Shown here one piece after another: positions 22,708-35,121 of a DNA stretch of 64,000 bases (within the stretch, counting starts at the first letter, position 1; every line of letters begins with the position of its first letter). The translations under genes and the position numbers were made by a program. The stretch spans positions 783,951 to 847,950 of the forward strand of contig NW_021940923.1 of NCBI RefSeq assembly GCF_004337985.1, written 5' to 3'. The notes below the pieces were generated by a model, which was given only the letters and a program-made list of their open reading frames with translations, was not told the origin of the DNA and did not search any database. Source of the DNA: Pyricularia pennisetigena (taxonomy: Eukaryota; Ascomycota; Sordariomycetes; Magnaporthales; Pyriculariaceae).

Positions 22708-25700
22708 CTAGTGACCGCCGCCACAGCCTTGGTTGATCTGCCAGAGTGCCCCTTTAGCCCTCTCGCGTACATCAAGCTCCGAGTCGTGTTGTTGAAGGCT
22801 CTTGAGCCTGTCGACCAACCCCAAGTGAGCAAGCTGGTCGGCTCGCTCTTGCGACTTGGTCGCATCTGCTGTATCATCTCGCCACGTAAGGTTGCTAAGA
22901 AGTTGGCATATCGCCACTCGAACTTCCTTGTCGTTACTGGAAAAGTGTGGTGCCAGCAGCCGTAGCAAATCGGCCTGTGATATCACAATCTGCCTGTGTC
23001 GGGGCACGCTTGCTGCGATATGAACCAGAATGTTGATTACTGCCTCGACCACCTTCACGTGAGGATAGACGACGCGAGCTGCTGAGGTGTCGCCATTGTG
23101 GCCAGAAGCCCTCCGATTAAACGGGTTCACGACCCGTGACCGGAGCTTGGTGGACAGTATGTGGAAGAGCCGATCCTGACCTATGACCTCGAACAGATAG
23201 TCGACCATTTCTTCTGTATCCTGAGGTTGGTCCAGCCCGGCCGCGGTTGCGCTCGCACCGTGATTTCCTGCAGACGAAGTAACAAGTAGGTTCCGGATGA
23301 AGTGAAGACCCTGTTCTTGAATCTCAAGGTCCTCTTTCCTCGCTTTCCGTACCGGGTTCTGTTCTACGTCACGCAGTTCGGCCAGTTTGCTCTCGGCACG
23401 ACGTAGCCTACCAGTCCTGCTACGTTCGTGACTCAGTCGGGCTTGGTCGTAACGAGGTGCAGTTGGACCCCAAGTGTCGTCACCATGGCTGCTTTGATGT
23501 TCATCATCGGGGCGATCCATTTCCACATCTTCGTCCAGTGCAGCTGCCGTATCGCCCGGCGTGTTTCGGTTTTGCCTAGACTCACCCTGTGCCCTGTCCA
23601 AAAGAGCTTGATCTTCTATGTCCTCGGCAATAATGCGCGTCAACCAGTTGGGATCCAAAACCTCCATGCAAGTCTTCTTCATCTCGGGTCTCTGCCCAGA
23701 AATCAAGTGCTTGAGCGCCCACAGGGCGTTCAGCCTCAGTGAGGGTGTAGCAGAATGGGCGTGGTCACAAAGAACCTTCATAATCCCGAGGTCCAGAAAT
23801 TTCTTCAGCAATGGGTAGCAGTTGTTAGCTCAATCAGGAACCCAACATTCACGCTATACAGCCCGATGGTTTAAACTCACCTCCCGCATTGGGCTGAAGT
23901 CGGTTAGCAGATTGCAGACCGCCGCAGTAGCAGCTGTCTGAACTTCCGCATCTGGATGGCGCAAGAGTTTGAACAAGGGATCTGTGACTCCCGAATCTTG
24001 GAGCGTGGTTCGAATGATGGCGACGGATCGTGCCAGCATCCGAATGGTATGGCAAGCAGCGATGAGTACTTCGGTTGGGTTTTTGTTTTGCGCGTCAGTC
24101 TCAGAGGTGTCCTTGCCATCGTCTGAGACTTTGTTATTGGTTCTTGCAAGCTGTTCGCGCACAGAGGGCGTTGGCCGGGACCCTGCGACCTTGGTAGGGT
24201 GCTCGCTGAGAGACTCGATTATGAAGGCAAATCCGTCCTGGTCGCAAATCGCTTTTCGATATTCGTTCTTGGAGGGCAGTGCTGCCAATGCCTTGAGCGC
24301 ATTTTCTCTCAGTTGTACCCGATGCCTATGTAATGGAAGCTGAGCATGCGACTCTGTGACTGATATGGCGTCCACAAAGCCCTCGGCTTGATCCTCTCTG
24401 GGTGTAGGGCTCCACAACTTGAGGTTATTCTTCGTGGATGGCAGGTATTCGTAAGCCTCCTTCAGCAGCGCACATGTGGCCTTGACGGCCTGACCATCAA
24501 AGGCAGCCTTCTGGAGAACTTCGCTGTCGGTAATCAAACGGGCCAGTACAAGAAGGGCGCGCTCCTGCATAGTCCATCGCGCAGCAGTTTCGCGATCCAC
24601 CCAGGCCGAAGGAGTTGGCGTTGTAGGGTGTTCACCGCTCTCGTTGAGTATCTTCATCAAAAGTGGAACAACTAGTGCTGCCAAAGCTGCCTCTCTGGAC
24701 TTGTGCGCAAAGCCGGCCTTATACAGAGACGTGAGCACGGATACTGCCAGCAAGCTCTCCATGCCCGTTGTGGACCTGACCAGAGCAATGAGCCAAGGTA
24801 TCAGAGGAACTTCAGCATCCTCTCCGCTATCGCCAACCGTACGACTAGGCTGAAAGAGGCGAGGTTCCCATCCGGCGTTTGAACTTGTCCTATTAATCGC
24901 GAAGTGGGACCCAGCTGCAGGAGCTACTGGTGGATAAGCAGGAAATTGAGACGCAGGGCCTTTGTCTTTGCACGGTGCTGCGGGAAGCAGGTGATCAACT
25001 GCCCCAAGCGCAGGCGGACGTGATAGGACCAGTCCCACACTCTCCAACGCATCCCACGTGGCCCGAAGTTCCCCGGATGGCGGCCTGAAGTCCATGCTAG
25101 GAAAAACAGCGAGTATAGAGGGTGAATACAGGAGCATACAAGCCCGTAGTCTTGACTTAGCCACAATAGCATTTATAGCTTCCAGTATTGCAACCAAGCT
25201 TGTCCCATATGGAGCGGGCTCCGGTAATGAATCCCCCAGACCCTCGTTCTGCGCAACGACGTCAGCACCTGGAACAACCTCGCCACGGGCGACAACGATA
25301 CTGGCAAGCTTCGTGGCTAAGGCATCCAGTATACCAGAGTTTGCGATTGAGACCTGGTGTCGTTCTTCCAAGCACAGCGCCCCAAGAAGACCTGCGGCCG
25401 TGTTCACCAGGCTGACTGAGATGATGGGAAACGTGCCGGGAGATACAAGAATACTGCGTATTGATTCGAGATGCGGTTCGGTGAATATCTCGTCGGCCAA
25501 GGTCACTCGTTGTATCGGACAAACAGCGGAGGCCAAGGTGGCAGCATCGGCATAGGCTCGAAGGGCTTTGAGAGTGGCAAGGACAATGCGAGGATGGTTG
25601 TCTGTCGGACACAAGTTTTCGAGGAGGGCCGGAAGTGAGCCGGCAGCATGTAGCGGCGCAAGAAATGTTGGACCACCTGCCGTGATAACTCGTCAGCAAT

Positions 25701-26050
25701 GGATGTCGGTGTCTGCGGGAGCGCCGCCCTCATGCACAACACCACTACTCACCATGTGCGAAGCCAGCGAGGATCTGGATTGTCTGTAATCGCACCGAAT
25801 CCTCCTCAGAAAGCGGCTTCAAGGCTGTAGAGTAAGTCTTTGTGTCCTTGCCATTCGGCTTGGCCTGGGATCTACTGCTGCGCAGGATCTGGACGACTGG
25901 TTCGAGGATGCCAAGAACAACCCATCTCTGCTGGCGCTGGACATGTCCGATGATCTCGGTCTTCAACTGACGAAGGAGCGAATGTTGCTCTGAAAATGAC
26001 CTTGCGTTTCGGAGCTGGGCAAGAAGCGCCGGGGCAGGGGCGCGAGCCAT
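22708..26050 (-). CDS. armadillo-repeat protein, Vid28/Gid5/ARMC8 type
   Basis: Predicted armadillo scaffold of the GID/CTLH ubiquitin ligase, which in yeast holds substrate receptors and degrades gluconeogenic enzymes after glucose return. Exons: 26050-25753, 25676-23881, 23802-22708; introns of 76 bp (25677-25752) and 78 bp (23803-23880), both with GTGAGT donors. The result is 1062 aa, near fungal Vid28 and longer than animal ARMC8. The first splice joins IQILAGFAHG to GPTFLAPLHAAGSLPALLEN; the second joins CNLLTDFSPMRE to KFLDLGIMKVL, followed by ALRLNALWALKHLI-like ARM text (SLRLNALWALKHLI). Repeats run through residues about 40-300 and 500-780; an acidic/charged insert (DEDVEMDRPDDEHQ) interrupts the C-terminal repeats, which end in ICQLLSNLTW and RERAKGALWQINQ. 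It stops at TAG (22710-22708), after which the frame stays open. Confidence 0.85.
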
Positions 26051-28848
26051 CGCGGCGGGACGACAGCCCAGATGACTGAGAACTGGATCTTTGCTGCGTA
26101 TTCAGACCCCAAACCAAGCGACGAGAGGGTTGCGGCGACTTCGAATTGCGGAAAATCGATTGGAGCAGGATTCAATCGACGGAATCGCGAGTGATGTTGA
26201 GCAAAGGTCGCAAGGAGCCGGGGTCGCAGCGTGGGTCGCAGCGTGTCGATTCCGTTGCGTTGGAGGATCCAAGAACCGGCCAATGCACAGGACGGGTCCA
26301 CGGAATGTTGTCAATGTAGCAAGAATCGTACAATGCTCTCCAGATATTTACTGATGCTGAAGACGATAAGAATTGGCGATTAATCAGTATTAAGAGTGAG
26401 GCAGAGAGTCATAGAAGAGGTTTATTTCTAAGCTAGGTTGAATGCGTGATGTTCCCATCAATCAAGTGTTGGCAGATGGTGGATAAGTGATTGGAAGTCA
26501 CGCCCAATAGTCACTGACAAAGGTGGGTGGGTGACAACGGTAGACGAGCAATGTACCTACCCAACACAATTAGACTGGTAGTGACATGGACGGCAATCCT
26601 GAATCCTTTAGACGGGCAGCCCAATTGGAAGGTACATTCTGGGTAAACTAGTCTAGTTTCTCCAGTATCTCGAGCTTTTGCACTCAATTAATCAACCAAG
26701 AGTTTACTGCCTACTCGTAGGAATATGAAATAATTACATCCACCTTCTGGTGTTCTGTTACATCATTTTGCCGAGCGACAAGAATGATGCCATCTATGCT
26801 CCTGGTATGGATAGCAGCCCCAAATATAAAGTGGGGATTGGTGCGGCAAGCTTGACCCGACGGATCCCATTAAAGTCACCGCCTCAGAGCACTTGTTCAC
26901 CTGATTAGATTGCTTTCCATTGAGGTGAGGGCGAAGAAAAAAAGCCTACAGTAGTCACGAAACACATCGCTGGTGACAAGAGCTGCGCATAGGATAGATC
27001 CCGCTAGGCCCAAAGAAATTCTGAACAATACTAACACCTAGATATTGACTAGAAATGGGTGCTGGACCAAATACGTCCTTCGGTTGAGTAATAACGATAT
27101 ACTCCAGCCGAGTAAAAGCAAGATTCTAGGAGTCCTGAGCAATATTCATCTCAATTCGTCTGCAAATTCGTCGAGGTAAATTTTGTAGGTATTGCCAATG
27201 GCCAACAAGTGCATATTTGTTACATGCATATAGTAAGACTAGAAGGCTGAACAGTCGACCCTTGGCAAACAATGTATCGTACATCCATTTAGACTGAGTA
27301 ATCTATGCAATATTTTGATTCTCACGTGGTTCACTGTCGTGTTCAATGGACTAGGTAGTACTGTAGGGTAGTAGAGGGTTACAGTCACAGTTATTCTATG
27401 TGATGTAACCTCTCTCAATCGAGTACTATGTCCTCTTTTGCAGCATTGCAGCCCGCACTGTTGTTTGGCCGCCGTAGCCTTGCGTTCAAGGCGATATGTA
27501 GTAGTCATCCCTCATGCAGCACTCTGTTAGTTAGACCGAGTTTTGAGCCAGTAACATGTAGGAACAGGTGTATTTCTTTGGGAAGTGGCGGGTGCATGAA
27601 ATGACGTGAGGAAAGATACCCGGAAGAGCAGCAGCATGAAGCATTAAATGTTGTATAAACCCGGGAGTGCATCAGGTGAAGAATACAATATGTTATCAGT
27701 CTGTTTGAGAAATGTACCTCCGATTATCGGAACCTGCTTTTTTTTTTTTTTGTCTCCTTGTTCATATCAGTTGGCACAATTTCGCTTCTTTTTTTCCCCC
27801 TAATCTTCTTGTTGAGAGTCTTCTTACAAATTATCAAACTGTTTTATCCGGAAACTAAACGAGTAAGTTACTTGTAACAGTCACCAGTCACGATTGTGGG
27901 TACGAGGGCACTGCCAATCCATTTCGACTTCATTGCTGAACGATAAAGAGTCTTCTGTCTCTTCATTTATACCCTTCTATCACAATAAGAACAGTCGACC
28001 CGAACATACGAAGTACGAGTTCGCATTGACCAACCCGGCCTTAGCGAGCTTTTTAGCCAAAAAAAAATCAAGGTATCCACCCGCCCCCAGCATTGGAGGG
28101 AATAGAGTTTTGCGGAGGAAGTCACAAAGAGTGAAGCGAAGTTAGCTGACAGCTCATAGAAAAACAGTGCAAGTGTGATTATGGTAATGAGCTGTTGCCA
28201 GCCTGGAGCAGTTTGATTGTTGTTGTTGTTCACGAGCAGCACACGCGACAGCAACAAGCAGCAGACAATAAATGTAATCCACTGCTCTGCACACTGGATC
28301 ACATCACACGACACCATCCGCTTGCGTGCCGATTGACCCCTCATCGCCAATTCGTGGTAACCTTAGTTTGTGGCTAGGGTACTTATCAACCAAGTGAGAG
28401 ACGATACCGGCCTTGCCTAGCTTCGTCACCAAAAGGCGCCGGGTGGATTTCCGCTGCAAAGCCCATTCCCCGTCTCCATTTTCCACACCCCCGCCCACTC
28501 TTCCTTGCGTCGTGCATTCTTGTCAAGTCAGCCAATCGCCGTGCCGTCATTGACGGCGTGTCTCGTCGCTGCAATCCATTTGGAGGAGAGTGACCCTCTC
28601 TGCTGCGTGCAACACCCTGGCGCGCACCGCAGAAAAAATCTAGAAGGCAGCAATCCCCAAAATCATCTTCGTCTTTGGTGTGCGGGACAAATCAACTCCA
28701 CAGGCCGTGCTGCACTAGAGGGAAACCAGTCTTAGATACCATACTATTTCTGGGACAGACCGCATTGAAGACCATATAGGCCATTTACCGGACCGCCAAA
28801 ACCGGACGAACAGCACCAGGGAATGGGGAGAACGATCTGGCGGGGATC
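26051..28848. promoter_or_regulatory. divergent 2.8-kb intergenic region, AT-rich
   Basis: It lies between the divergently transcribed ARM gene and the Pho80-like cyclin, so it holds both promoters. The middle (26350-27900) is AT-rich without coding signal. A CCAAT box at 28532-28536 lies about 310 bp upstream of the cyclin start. A T run is at about 27738-27751. No tRNA-like arm or other gene is seen. Confidence 0.45.
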
Positions 28849-30259
28849 ATGTTGACGAGGTCTCCCGCCGCACCACATCCGCGCTCGTCCAATGCGTCGC
28901 CCAGTTTCCACCACACCTTCCACTATGCGCCCGCAAGCGCCGCCGCACCCGCACCCTCCCCCCCGTCACGACTCTCCGTCCCCGTCCCACTCCTCGCCAA
29001 GCCCCGACACCCCTCGTTGTCCTCGTCGCCGTCCCCAGCCCTGCCTGCTTCGGGGCCACTGAGCCGCACCGACGCCCCCTCTCCGGCTGCGTCCCCCGCC
29101 GCGGCCCCGAAGCGCTATGTCGCTGTCGATGCCGGTACACAGTATTCTCCTATGGAGCCGATCAACTACTTGGCAACTTTACATGCGAAACAGAACCTGC
29201 ACATAATACCCGACGAGCTTCCCCCGACTCCGGGCCCGAAGCCCATGACGCCGGGCGTAGAGCAGGGCGCTGCTGCTGCTGCTGCTGCTGCTGCCGCCAC
29301 CGCCTCAGCTTCAGCTCAACAGCCCCCGCCATCGGCATCATCGGGCCCGGTCCCTAACATGGCCGTGACCGTAGAGCCCAAGGCCGTGACGTCCCCCGCC
29401 ATCAAGAGGCGGAATTCCCAGGCCGTCGCCGCAAATAGCGGGGATGCGGCCGCTCAGGCCCAAAATATTCCACAAAAACGTGCAAAGCCGATGAGACCTC
29501 CACCAAAGGTCCTGCCACAACGATATGAACTGTGTCAAGTCGAGGACATAGTTGTCTTGATAGCACACATGCTTGGCGAGCTGATCGAGACCAATGATGC
29601 ACTGGCTCTCAAGTCGGGTCACTTGACAAGATTTCATTCACGGTCAGTACTCATCTTTCTCCTCTACAGAATGGAAAGTGATCCTGAGACAGGACACACA
29701 CGCTGATGTTGATCATTCATCCGCATTCAGAACCGCACCTGGTATATCGGTATTGGAATACCTCCACCGTCTCGCCAAGCACGCGACGCTGTCTCCGCCT
29801 CTCCTCCTCTCCATGGTCTATTATATTGACCGCCTGTGCGCCCTATATCCCGACTTCACCATCAACACGCTCACGGTGCATCGTTTCCTCATCACAGCAG
29901 CAACGGTTGCCGCGAAAGGTCTGTCTGATCTTTTCTGGAACAACACCACGTATGCCCGCGTAGGCGGCGTCCGCGTGGCTGAGCTCAAACTATTGGAGCT
30001 CGAGTTCCTGTACCGGGTGGACTGGAAGATTGTCCCCAACCCGGACGTCCTCGTTGCGTACTATAAAGGGCTGGTGGAACGCTGCCCGGGATATGTATTA
30101 CAGGGCGGCGAAGGGGATCAGCAAACTGGCGCTCAAGTGGATGATGAAATAGAAGACTATGATGATGAATTGGACGACGACGACGACGAAGAAGAAGATG
30201 AAGAAGTCGACGATGACGACGCGAGCTCCGAGGACGACGGCGCCAAGAATGGCAGGTAA
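28849..30259 (+). CDS. Pho80/PREG-like cyclin
   Basis: Regulatory cyclin of the Pho85-type kinase; in Neurospora PREG with PGOV represses the phosphate regulator NUC-1, and this is the closest role. Exons 28849-29642 and 29731-30259 with an 88-bp intron (29643-29730, GTCAGT donor, CATTCAG acceptor), 440 aa. The splice gives FHSR-TAPGISVLEYLHRLAKHA, the classic Pho80-family sequence. The cyclin box spans about residues 223-395 (YELCQVEDIVVLIAHMLGEL; LLLSMVYYIDRLCALYPDF; RFLITAATVAAKGLSDLFWN; ELKLLELEFLYRVDWKI). The N-terminal 220 residues are Ser/Pro/Ala-rich with a poly-Ala run coded by GCT repeats; the C-terminus is a strongly acidic tail (about 405-437, mostly Asp/Glu). It could instead be another Pcl cyclin of the Pho80 branch. 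Confidence 0.88.
29268..29297. repeat. (GCT)n coding microsatellite
   Basis: GCT/GCC repeats encode a run of Ala in the disordered N-terminal part of the Pho80-like cyclin; length is probably polymorphic between strains. Confidence 0.8.
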
Positions 30260-31076
30260 CCACCTCTGCCTGAAACTCTTATCCCGTGTCTTGGCTGGAT
30301 GGCAGACTGGTCGTCCAACACAGGCCGAGCTTTCAAAATTATTGGTGACTTTAGCGGTATATAAAATACGACAGTGCAGGGTCTTAGGTTTTATTCGTTG
30401 GGATTTCCAGGAAGGACTGCCGCATAGCATGGGATCTTTGGTATTCATCTGGTTATAGTTTCTTTTTCTTTTCTTTTTTTCTGTGCTCTTTTTATCTTTT
30501 CGTTTCAGTTTGCGACGCTCATCTTCCTCGGCGTACACTTTCAAAGTCTTTGTTTCTATTCTTTTTGGGATACCCTGATGATTACAAGGGAGATATGGGA
30601 TTCATTACATTCGTATACTCTACACCACGATTGAAATCAACCTACAATGCGACTCCGGCCTAAATTCGAAATGTCTGACTGGAACTGGTGAAAATTGGTA
30701 GTGCAAATGCGTACGACACGAGATAGATGCGACGAGATAAATTCATGATAGAAAGAAGACACGGCAAGTATTTATTGAGGCTTCCAAATCAAAGCTCGTC
30801 ACAGTGGACGAGATCACAGTCAGCAGGCACAAAACCGCCTGCTGGATGAGTTGATTGAGTGGGCCCCACTCAGCACAGTCATTGCGCCGTACAGTCGGTA
30901 GCTGTGGGGACTCGCATTGCTCGAGTTAGTTGTCCAGGCCTTGCCAAGAAGCAAACAACGTCCATCAATTCCACGAAAGTATAGCGCAAACTTATAAGAC
31001 CAGCAACTGATCACGAAACCGGTCGAGTGCTCAAGGACCAAAATTTCCAGATGCCGCGCCGCCAGACATAACAGCC
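30260..31076. other. spacer between cyclin and EMC10-like gene
   Basis: It should hold the cyclin 3' UTR and the EMC10-like promoter. Pyrimidine-rich stretches occur at 30460-30510. No gene is seen. Confidence 0.45.
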
Positions 31077-31799
31077 ATGATGATACTCCAACACGTCCTC
31101 GCGCTCCTGGTGGCAGCCGCACCTCTCGCCCTGGCAGAGCCGCAAACCGCCGCCATCTACATCCAGCCCATCACCCCCTCATCCTCCTCGCCGACACCCC
31201 CGGCCCCGCTCGCCGAGATAACCTACGACCCGGCGGAGGCGAGCGACCCGACGGCGCAGGTGACGTCCTTTGAGCCGCCAGAGCTGCCCGAGTCGACATC
31301 GCTCGTGCGCATAGGCGTCTTCGACGCAGCGGCCGACGCATGGCTGTCGTCGACGTCGGTCGCCAGCGTCGACAACTTTAGCAAGGGCTACTCGCCGCAT
31401 TTTGTGCTCACCCTCGGTCCGGCCGTTGGCGGCGACGGGCCGATAGCCGTCATCGGCGCCGCCGTCAAGGGCGTCAAGGTCGATGCCGGCGCGACCCGGG
31501 ATTTTGGGCCGCAGGCAGTCCTGGTGAGCGGCGAGCGGGCGCCGCAGCCGGCGCTGAACCGGCCGGTCGTGCTCAACAAGGACGGTGCTGGTCGGGGTGG
31601 AGAGGTTGAGGAGAAGACGTTTTTGCAAAAGTGAGTTTGAGCGAGCCTCCCTCTGTCCATTTCTCCCCGCTCGAGCATATGTGGTTGTTGGTCTTGGATG
31701 AAATGTTGCTAACCTAGACTTTATCTGCGAGCTAGGTACTGGTGGGCATTGGGACTGTTGGCGTTCATTATGATTACAGGTGGTGGGCCGGATAAATAG
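31077..31799 (+). CDS. EMC10-like ER membrane complex subunit
   Basis: Probable subunit 10 of the ER membrane protein complex, which inserts and stabilises tail-anchored and multipass membrane proteins. Exons 31077-31630 and 31736-31799; a 105-bp intron (31631-31735, GTGAGT donor, GAGCTAG acceptor) splits the codon before the final helix. The product has 205 aa: a signal peptide (MMILQHVLALLVAAAPLALA, residues 1-20), a lumenal beta-rich domain (VRIGVFDAAADAWLSSTSVA; PHFVLTLGP; GPQAVLVSGERAPQPALNRP), a linker, and one C-terminal membrane helix in FLQKYWWALGLLAFIMITGG ending GPDK. The KYWW-helix-GGGPDK end is typical of fungal EMC10-like proteins. Without the splice the protein would lose its anchor. 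Two ATGs lie in tandem; the first is used here. Confidence 0.8.
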
Positions 31800-32823
31800 G
31801 CACGGTGCTTCTATGTAAAGACCTACGATGCCTTGAGTGATGGACCTGGCAGGACTACGGAAATACTCCTCACTTCTAGAATGCAAGCATGGCCCCGTGG
31901 GATTGCCATCTAGTTCATTCGAACTGAATCTCTACGTGAAGTCGCGATGATGCTCTGGATGTAGGCTTAGTGCCAGTGCTTCTAGCACATATGCTCATGG
32001 GATGGAATTGACGCCTGTAATAGTACCATATGCCGATATATACAAGGCCAGTCGTGAGACGCTGGGTCATCACAAAGATGCCTGTGCAACATTTGTCCCA
32101 GCTTCTTGGTATTCACCTGGTGAGATTCTTGGTTACCTACTCAAGGTACCTACCCTGCACCTTAATCATCACCCAATACATTTTGCGTTTGCTCATTCAA
32201 AGCCAAGAAACTCATTCGACGTTTCCACTTGCTCGGTTCTTGCAGACAATACTTTGACATGTAGAGAAACACGGCTTGCGCGGGTACCTACCTCTCGTTT
32301 GGTTTCAATTTCCTTTGAATTCGCTTCGCTTGACCACAGGTCACACGTGACGGGTCCCGTACCGCAATACATTTTGCGCTTTCCCCTTGCTGGCAGGTAC
32401 AGATCTTAGTCTCGGCGGGGCATCTGTCCCTACTGTACTTTGTTTCTGTTTGCTGGTTGCTGTGGACAGGGATGCTTGGTTTTACCAGCACGGAGTGCCA
32501 TTGCGCGCGCAAAAAGAAATATTGCCCCACCCAGCTTCACTTGGAGCTTTGGCGGCCAAAAATACAAAAACAACCAAAGTTGCCCAGGGAAGCTAACTAG
32601 CTCTTGCCCGCCCATTTTGCCCTTGCTCCTGCGCCAGAAAAGCCGACCAAAAAATCCCAGCTCCACACAATCGTTCATCCACTCGCCACGACAGCTTCGC
32701 GCGCCGCGTCTCTTTCTTACCCCTTTCACAGCCAGCACCACAACGTCAAACATAACAAGGAGCACAACTCTGCACGTTCATAGCCCCACTCAAAACCGCA
32801 ACAAACCAATACTCAACAGCACA
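31800..32823. other. spacer, CHZ1 promoter side
   Basis: It holds the 3' end of the EMC10-like gene and the promoter and leader of CHZ1; a C/A-rich leader is evident at 32640-32823. ORFs in it have no coding composition. Confidence 0.45.
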
Positions 32824-33414
32824 ATGGCTTCCGAAGAGACTGGAGTCACCGCCCCCGGTGCCCAAGACGCGGCCAACGCTGGCCTCGTGTCCGAGTCCAA
32901 GGGTAAGGGCAAGGGCCCCGCCCAGGATACTCACGACACTGAGATGGACGAGGATGATGAGGATGACACCGAAGCCGACGAGGTATGTGATTTGTGCCAT
33001 GGTGAATTCATTGCGCCTGGTTGCCTGCGTCAGGCGCTATTACATGATCGAACCCTCACCTTGCTGTACTCTTGACCGCTAACACATAACAATTGTTGTA
33101 CTCTAGGCCGAGCAAGTAGCTGGTACGTGATTAATTGGCTGGACTACAGCTGTACACAACATATAACAAGTCAACCGTCTGTCGGGTGAACCAAAGCTGA
33201 CCATGACGTGAAACCCAATTCAGAGGAGGTCGAGGACGACGGCATGGAAGAGATTGACACTAGCAATGTCCTCCCCAAGCGCACGCGTGGCCTCAAAATC
33301 GACTATGCCAAGGCGGCCGCGGAGCAGAACCTCAGCGTCGATGACGACGAGGAAGACGATGACGATGACTTTAACGACCCGGATGCCGAGGATGACAGGA
33401 TGGACGAGGACTGA
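32824..33414 (+). CDS. CHZ1: histone H2A.Z-specific chaperone CHZ1
   Basis: Nuclear chaperone that binds H2A.Z-H2B dimers and hands them to the SWR1 remodeller. Three exons: 32824-32982, 33107-33122 and 33224-33414; introns of 124 bp (GTATGT...GCTAAC...CTCTAG) and 101 bp (GTACGT...CTGAC...TTCAG). The middle exon is only 16 nt (codes for AEQVA plus one base) and is needed to keep frame. The 121-aa product has a Lys/Gly-rich start (SKGKGKGP), an acidic run (MDEDDEDDTEADE), then the CHZ core MEEIDTSNVLPKRTRG with the following KIDYAKAAAEQN, and an acidic C-terminus (DDDEEDDDDDF). Length and order match fungal Chz1. Confidence is high for identity, slightly lower for the exact microexon borders. 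Confidence 0.9.
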
Positions 33415-35121
33415 AAATGATGGCATTGTCCTGGTTGATGACTGACGACAACAATGGAGAAAAAAAAAAAAGATTATGCACAAAAGCAGTTCCCTTGGGA
33501 GTTCAATGGTATTGGTATTATGATGGATGATTGGGAGTTCTTCGAATGACCGGCAACATGATATATCTGATGGTTAACGGCCGTTGACGGTGCCTCTCTT
33601 CATTTGTCATCCCTAAAATCATTGGTTTACCGGGCGAAGATAAAATGAATCTTTTTGTCCGTTGAGCGCGATGCTGAGGAACTCGATAGTTGTCCATGCT
33701 GAACTACGTGTCAAAAAAAAAAGCTAGACGGTATAGACTAATTCTCAACATGGAGTTCTATACTCCTACTGTCATAGAACTAAAGCTATGCGCGACCAAA
33801 AAGGAACCCAAAAGTTGTTTATGTTCTTTTACATCACGTCATGAAGCAAGAGACTAGGTAGGTATGCTGACGTGTGCCGACTTTGAAGATAGTCGAGCTA
33901 TCATTTGCGGAATTGACCGTTAACACAACTGAAATAGCGTCGCGCTGTCAGAGCCTTCTCCACGCCTGTGGCGCCCGCTTGTTCTGCCTGTCAAACTTGT
34001 TGTGTACCTAGCCGACTGCAATAGCTCCAACCTTTTGCCAAACCTCGTGTCGTCACATGGCCATATATCGCGCTTTGGGAAGGCACTTCAACATGTATAT
34101 TTGCTCTAGACGACCAGCCACAACGAAACAATGGGACCAAGAGAAAGGCGGGAATTTTTGGATGTTGTGTTCGTTGGGGCTGCTAACATGACTAGGGAGT
34201 CCCGTGATGCCCAAATGTCTCAACTGAAACTCAGCTAAGCTCCTTTTCTGGGGGAGAATCTATGTTAGTTCGTTGTAGCTCACAAGTGGGCTTGCGATGA
34301 TAACTTTATGATGGAAAGATGGCGATACAACATAGGTTGAAGAACTACCAAAGAGTTGTAACGAAGCCCATGCCTGCGCTGTTTTTTTCGGCGGGGTCTT
34401 CTTTGCGCGACGAGCGGCACCCTGACTCGCCCGCTCGCGCCACCCTTTTGGATTGTTCTGGCCCTAGTCTACAGTAGTTTACTGCGGTAGGTAGGGAGGT
34501 ATCACGTCCCGGAGCTAGCGGCACTGTGTGGCAAGGGATCGGGGTCATTGGGGTCACACCATCCACAGGCATTCGAGGACCACATCTAGTCGTCCGTTGT
34601 AAAAGAAGCCCGATCAAGCGCGCTTTGACTTGTCGAGCTGGTTTTGTCTGCCTTTTATCACCCGTGACCTGTCGTCTGTATCCAGTTTGCACCTTTGCAC
34701 CTTGGCGAAGCATATTTTATTCACTGTATTTGTTTATCAATCTGTTTGTTATTATTTTTTGTTTCTGTTTACTTTTTACCATACTTAGCCTAGGTTGCAG
34801 CAAACCTACTTTTGCTACGATACCTTGGTTTGCGCACGGAATCACCCCGCCAATTGTCTACCGACACGGACCGTGTGATCCAGCTCGGTACATTTTGCCC
34901 TATGGAGATTTGAGATATTTTCTATCAGCAACCTACGCTGGAAGCTCCCCCGATTTATTCTTTTTCACTTGTTCAGCGGAGCCCAAACCAGGACCATCGA
35001 AAGCAACTTTGCTTCGACCTTTCGCAATTCGACATCAAGAGACTCTGAGCTATTGTACCTGCAGGAAAGGACGTTCCCCGAGGCCGAGCACGTGGTAAGG
35101 GGCTGCGAGCAAAACAACCAG
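33415..35121. other. spacer, no gene seen
   Basis: It contains the CHZ1 3' UTR and the promoter of the CHY-RING gene. An open frame (34526-35098) has no coding codon pattern and includes a T-rich stretch. The frame of the next gene is also open upstream of its ATG (from 34969) and may be leader. Confidence 0.4.

Noticed and set aside
34526..35098. 190-codon ORF before the CHY-RING gene
   Set aside because: Mixed T-rich and Cys/Phe-rich translation with no bias; probably leader or promoter sequence.
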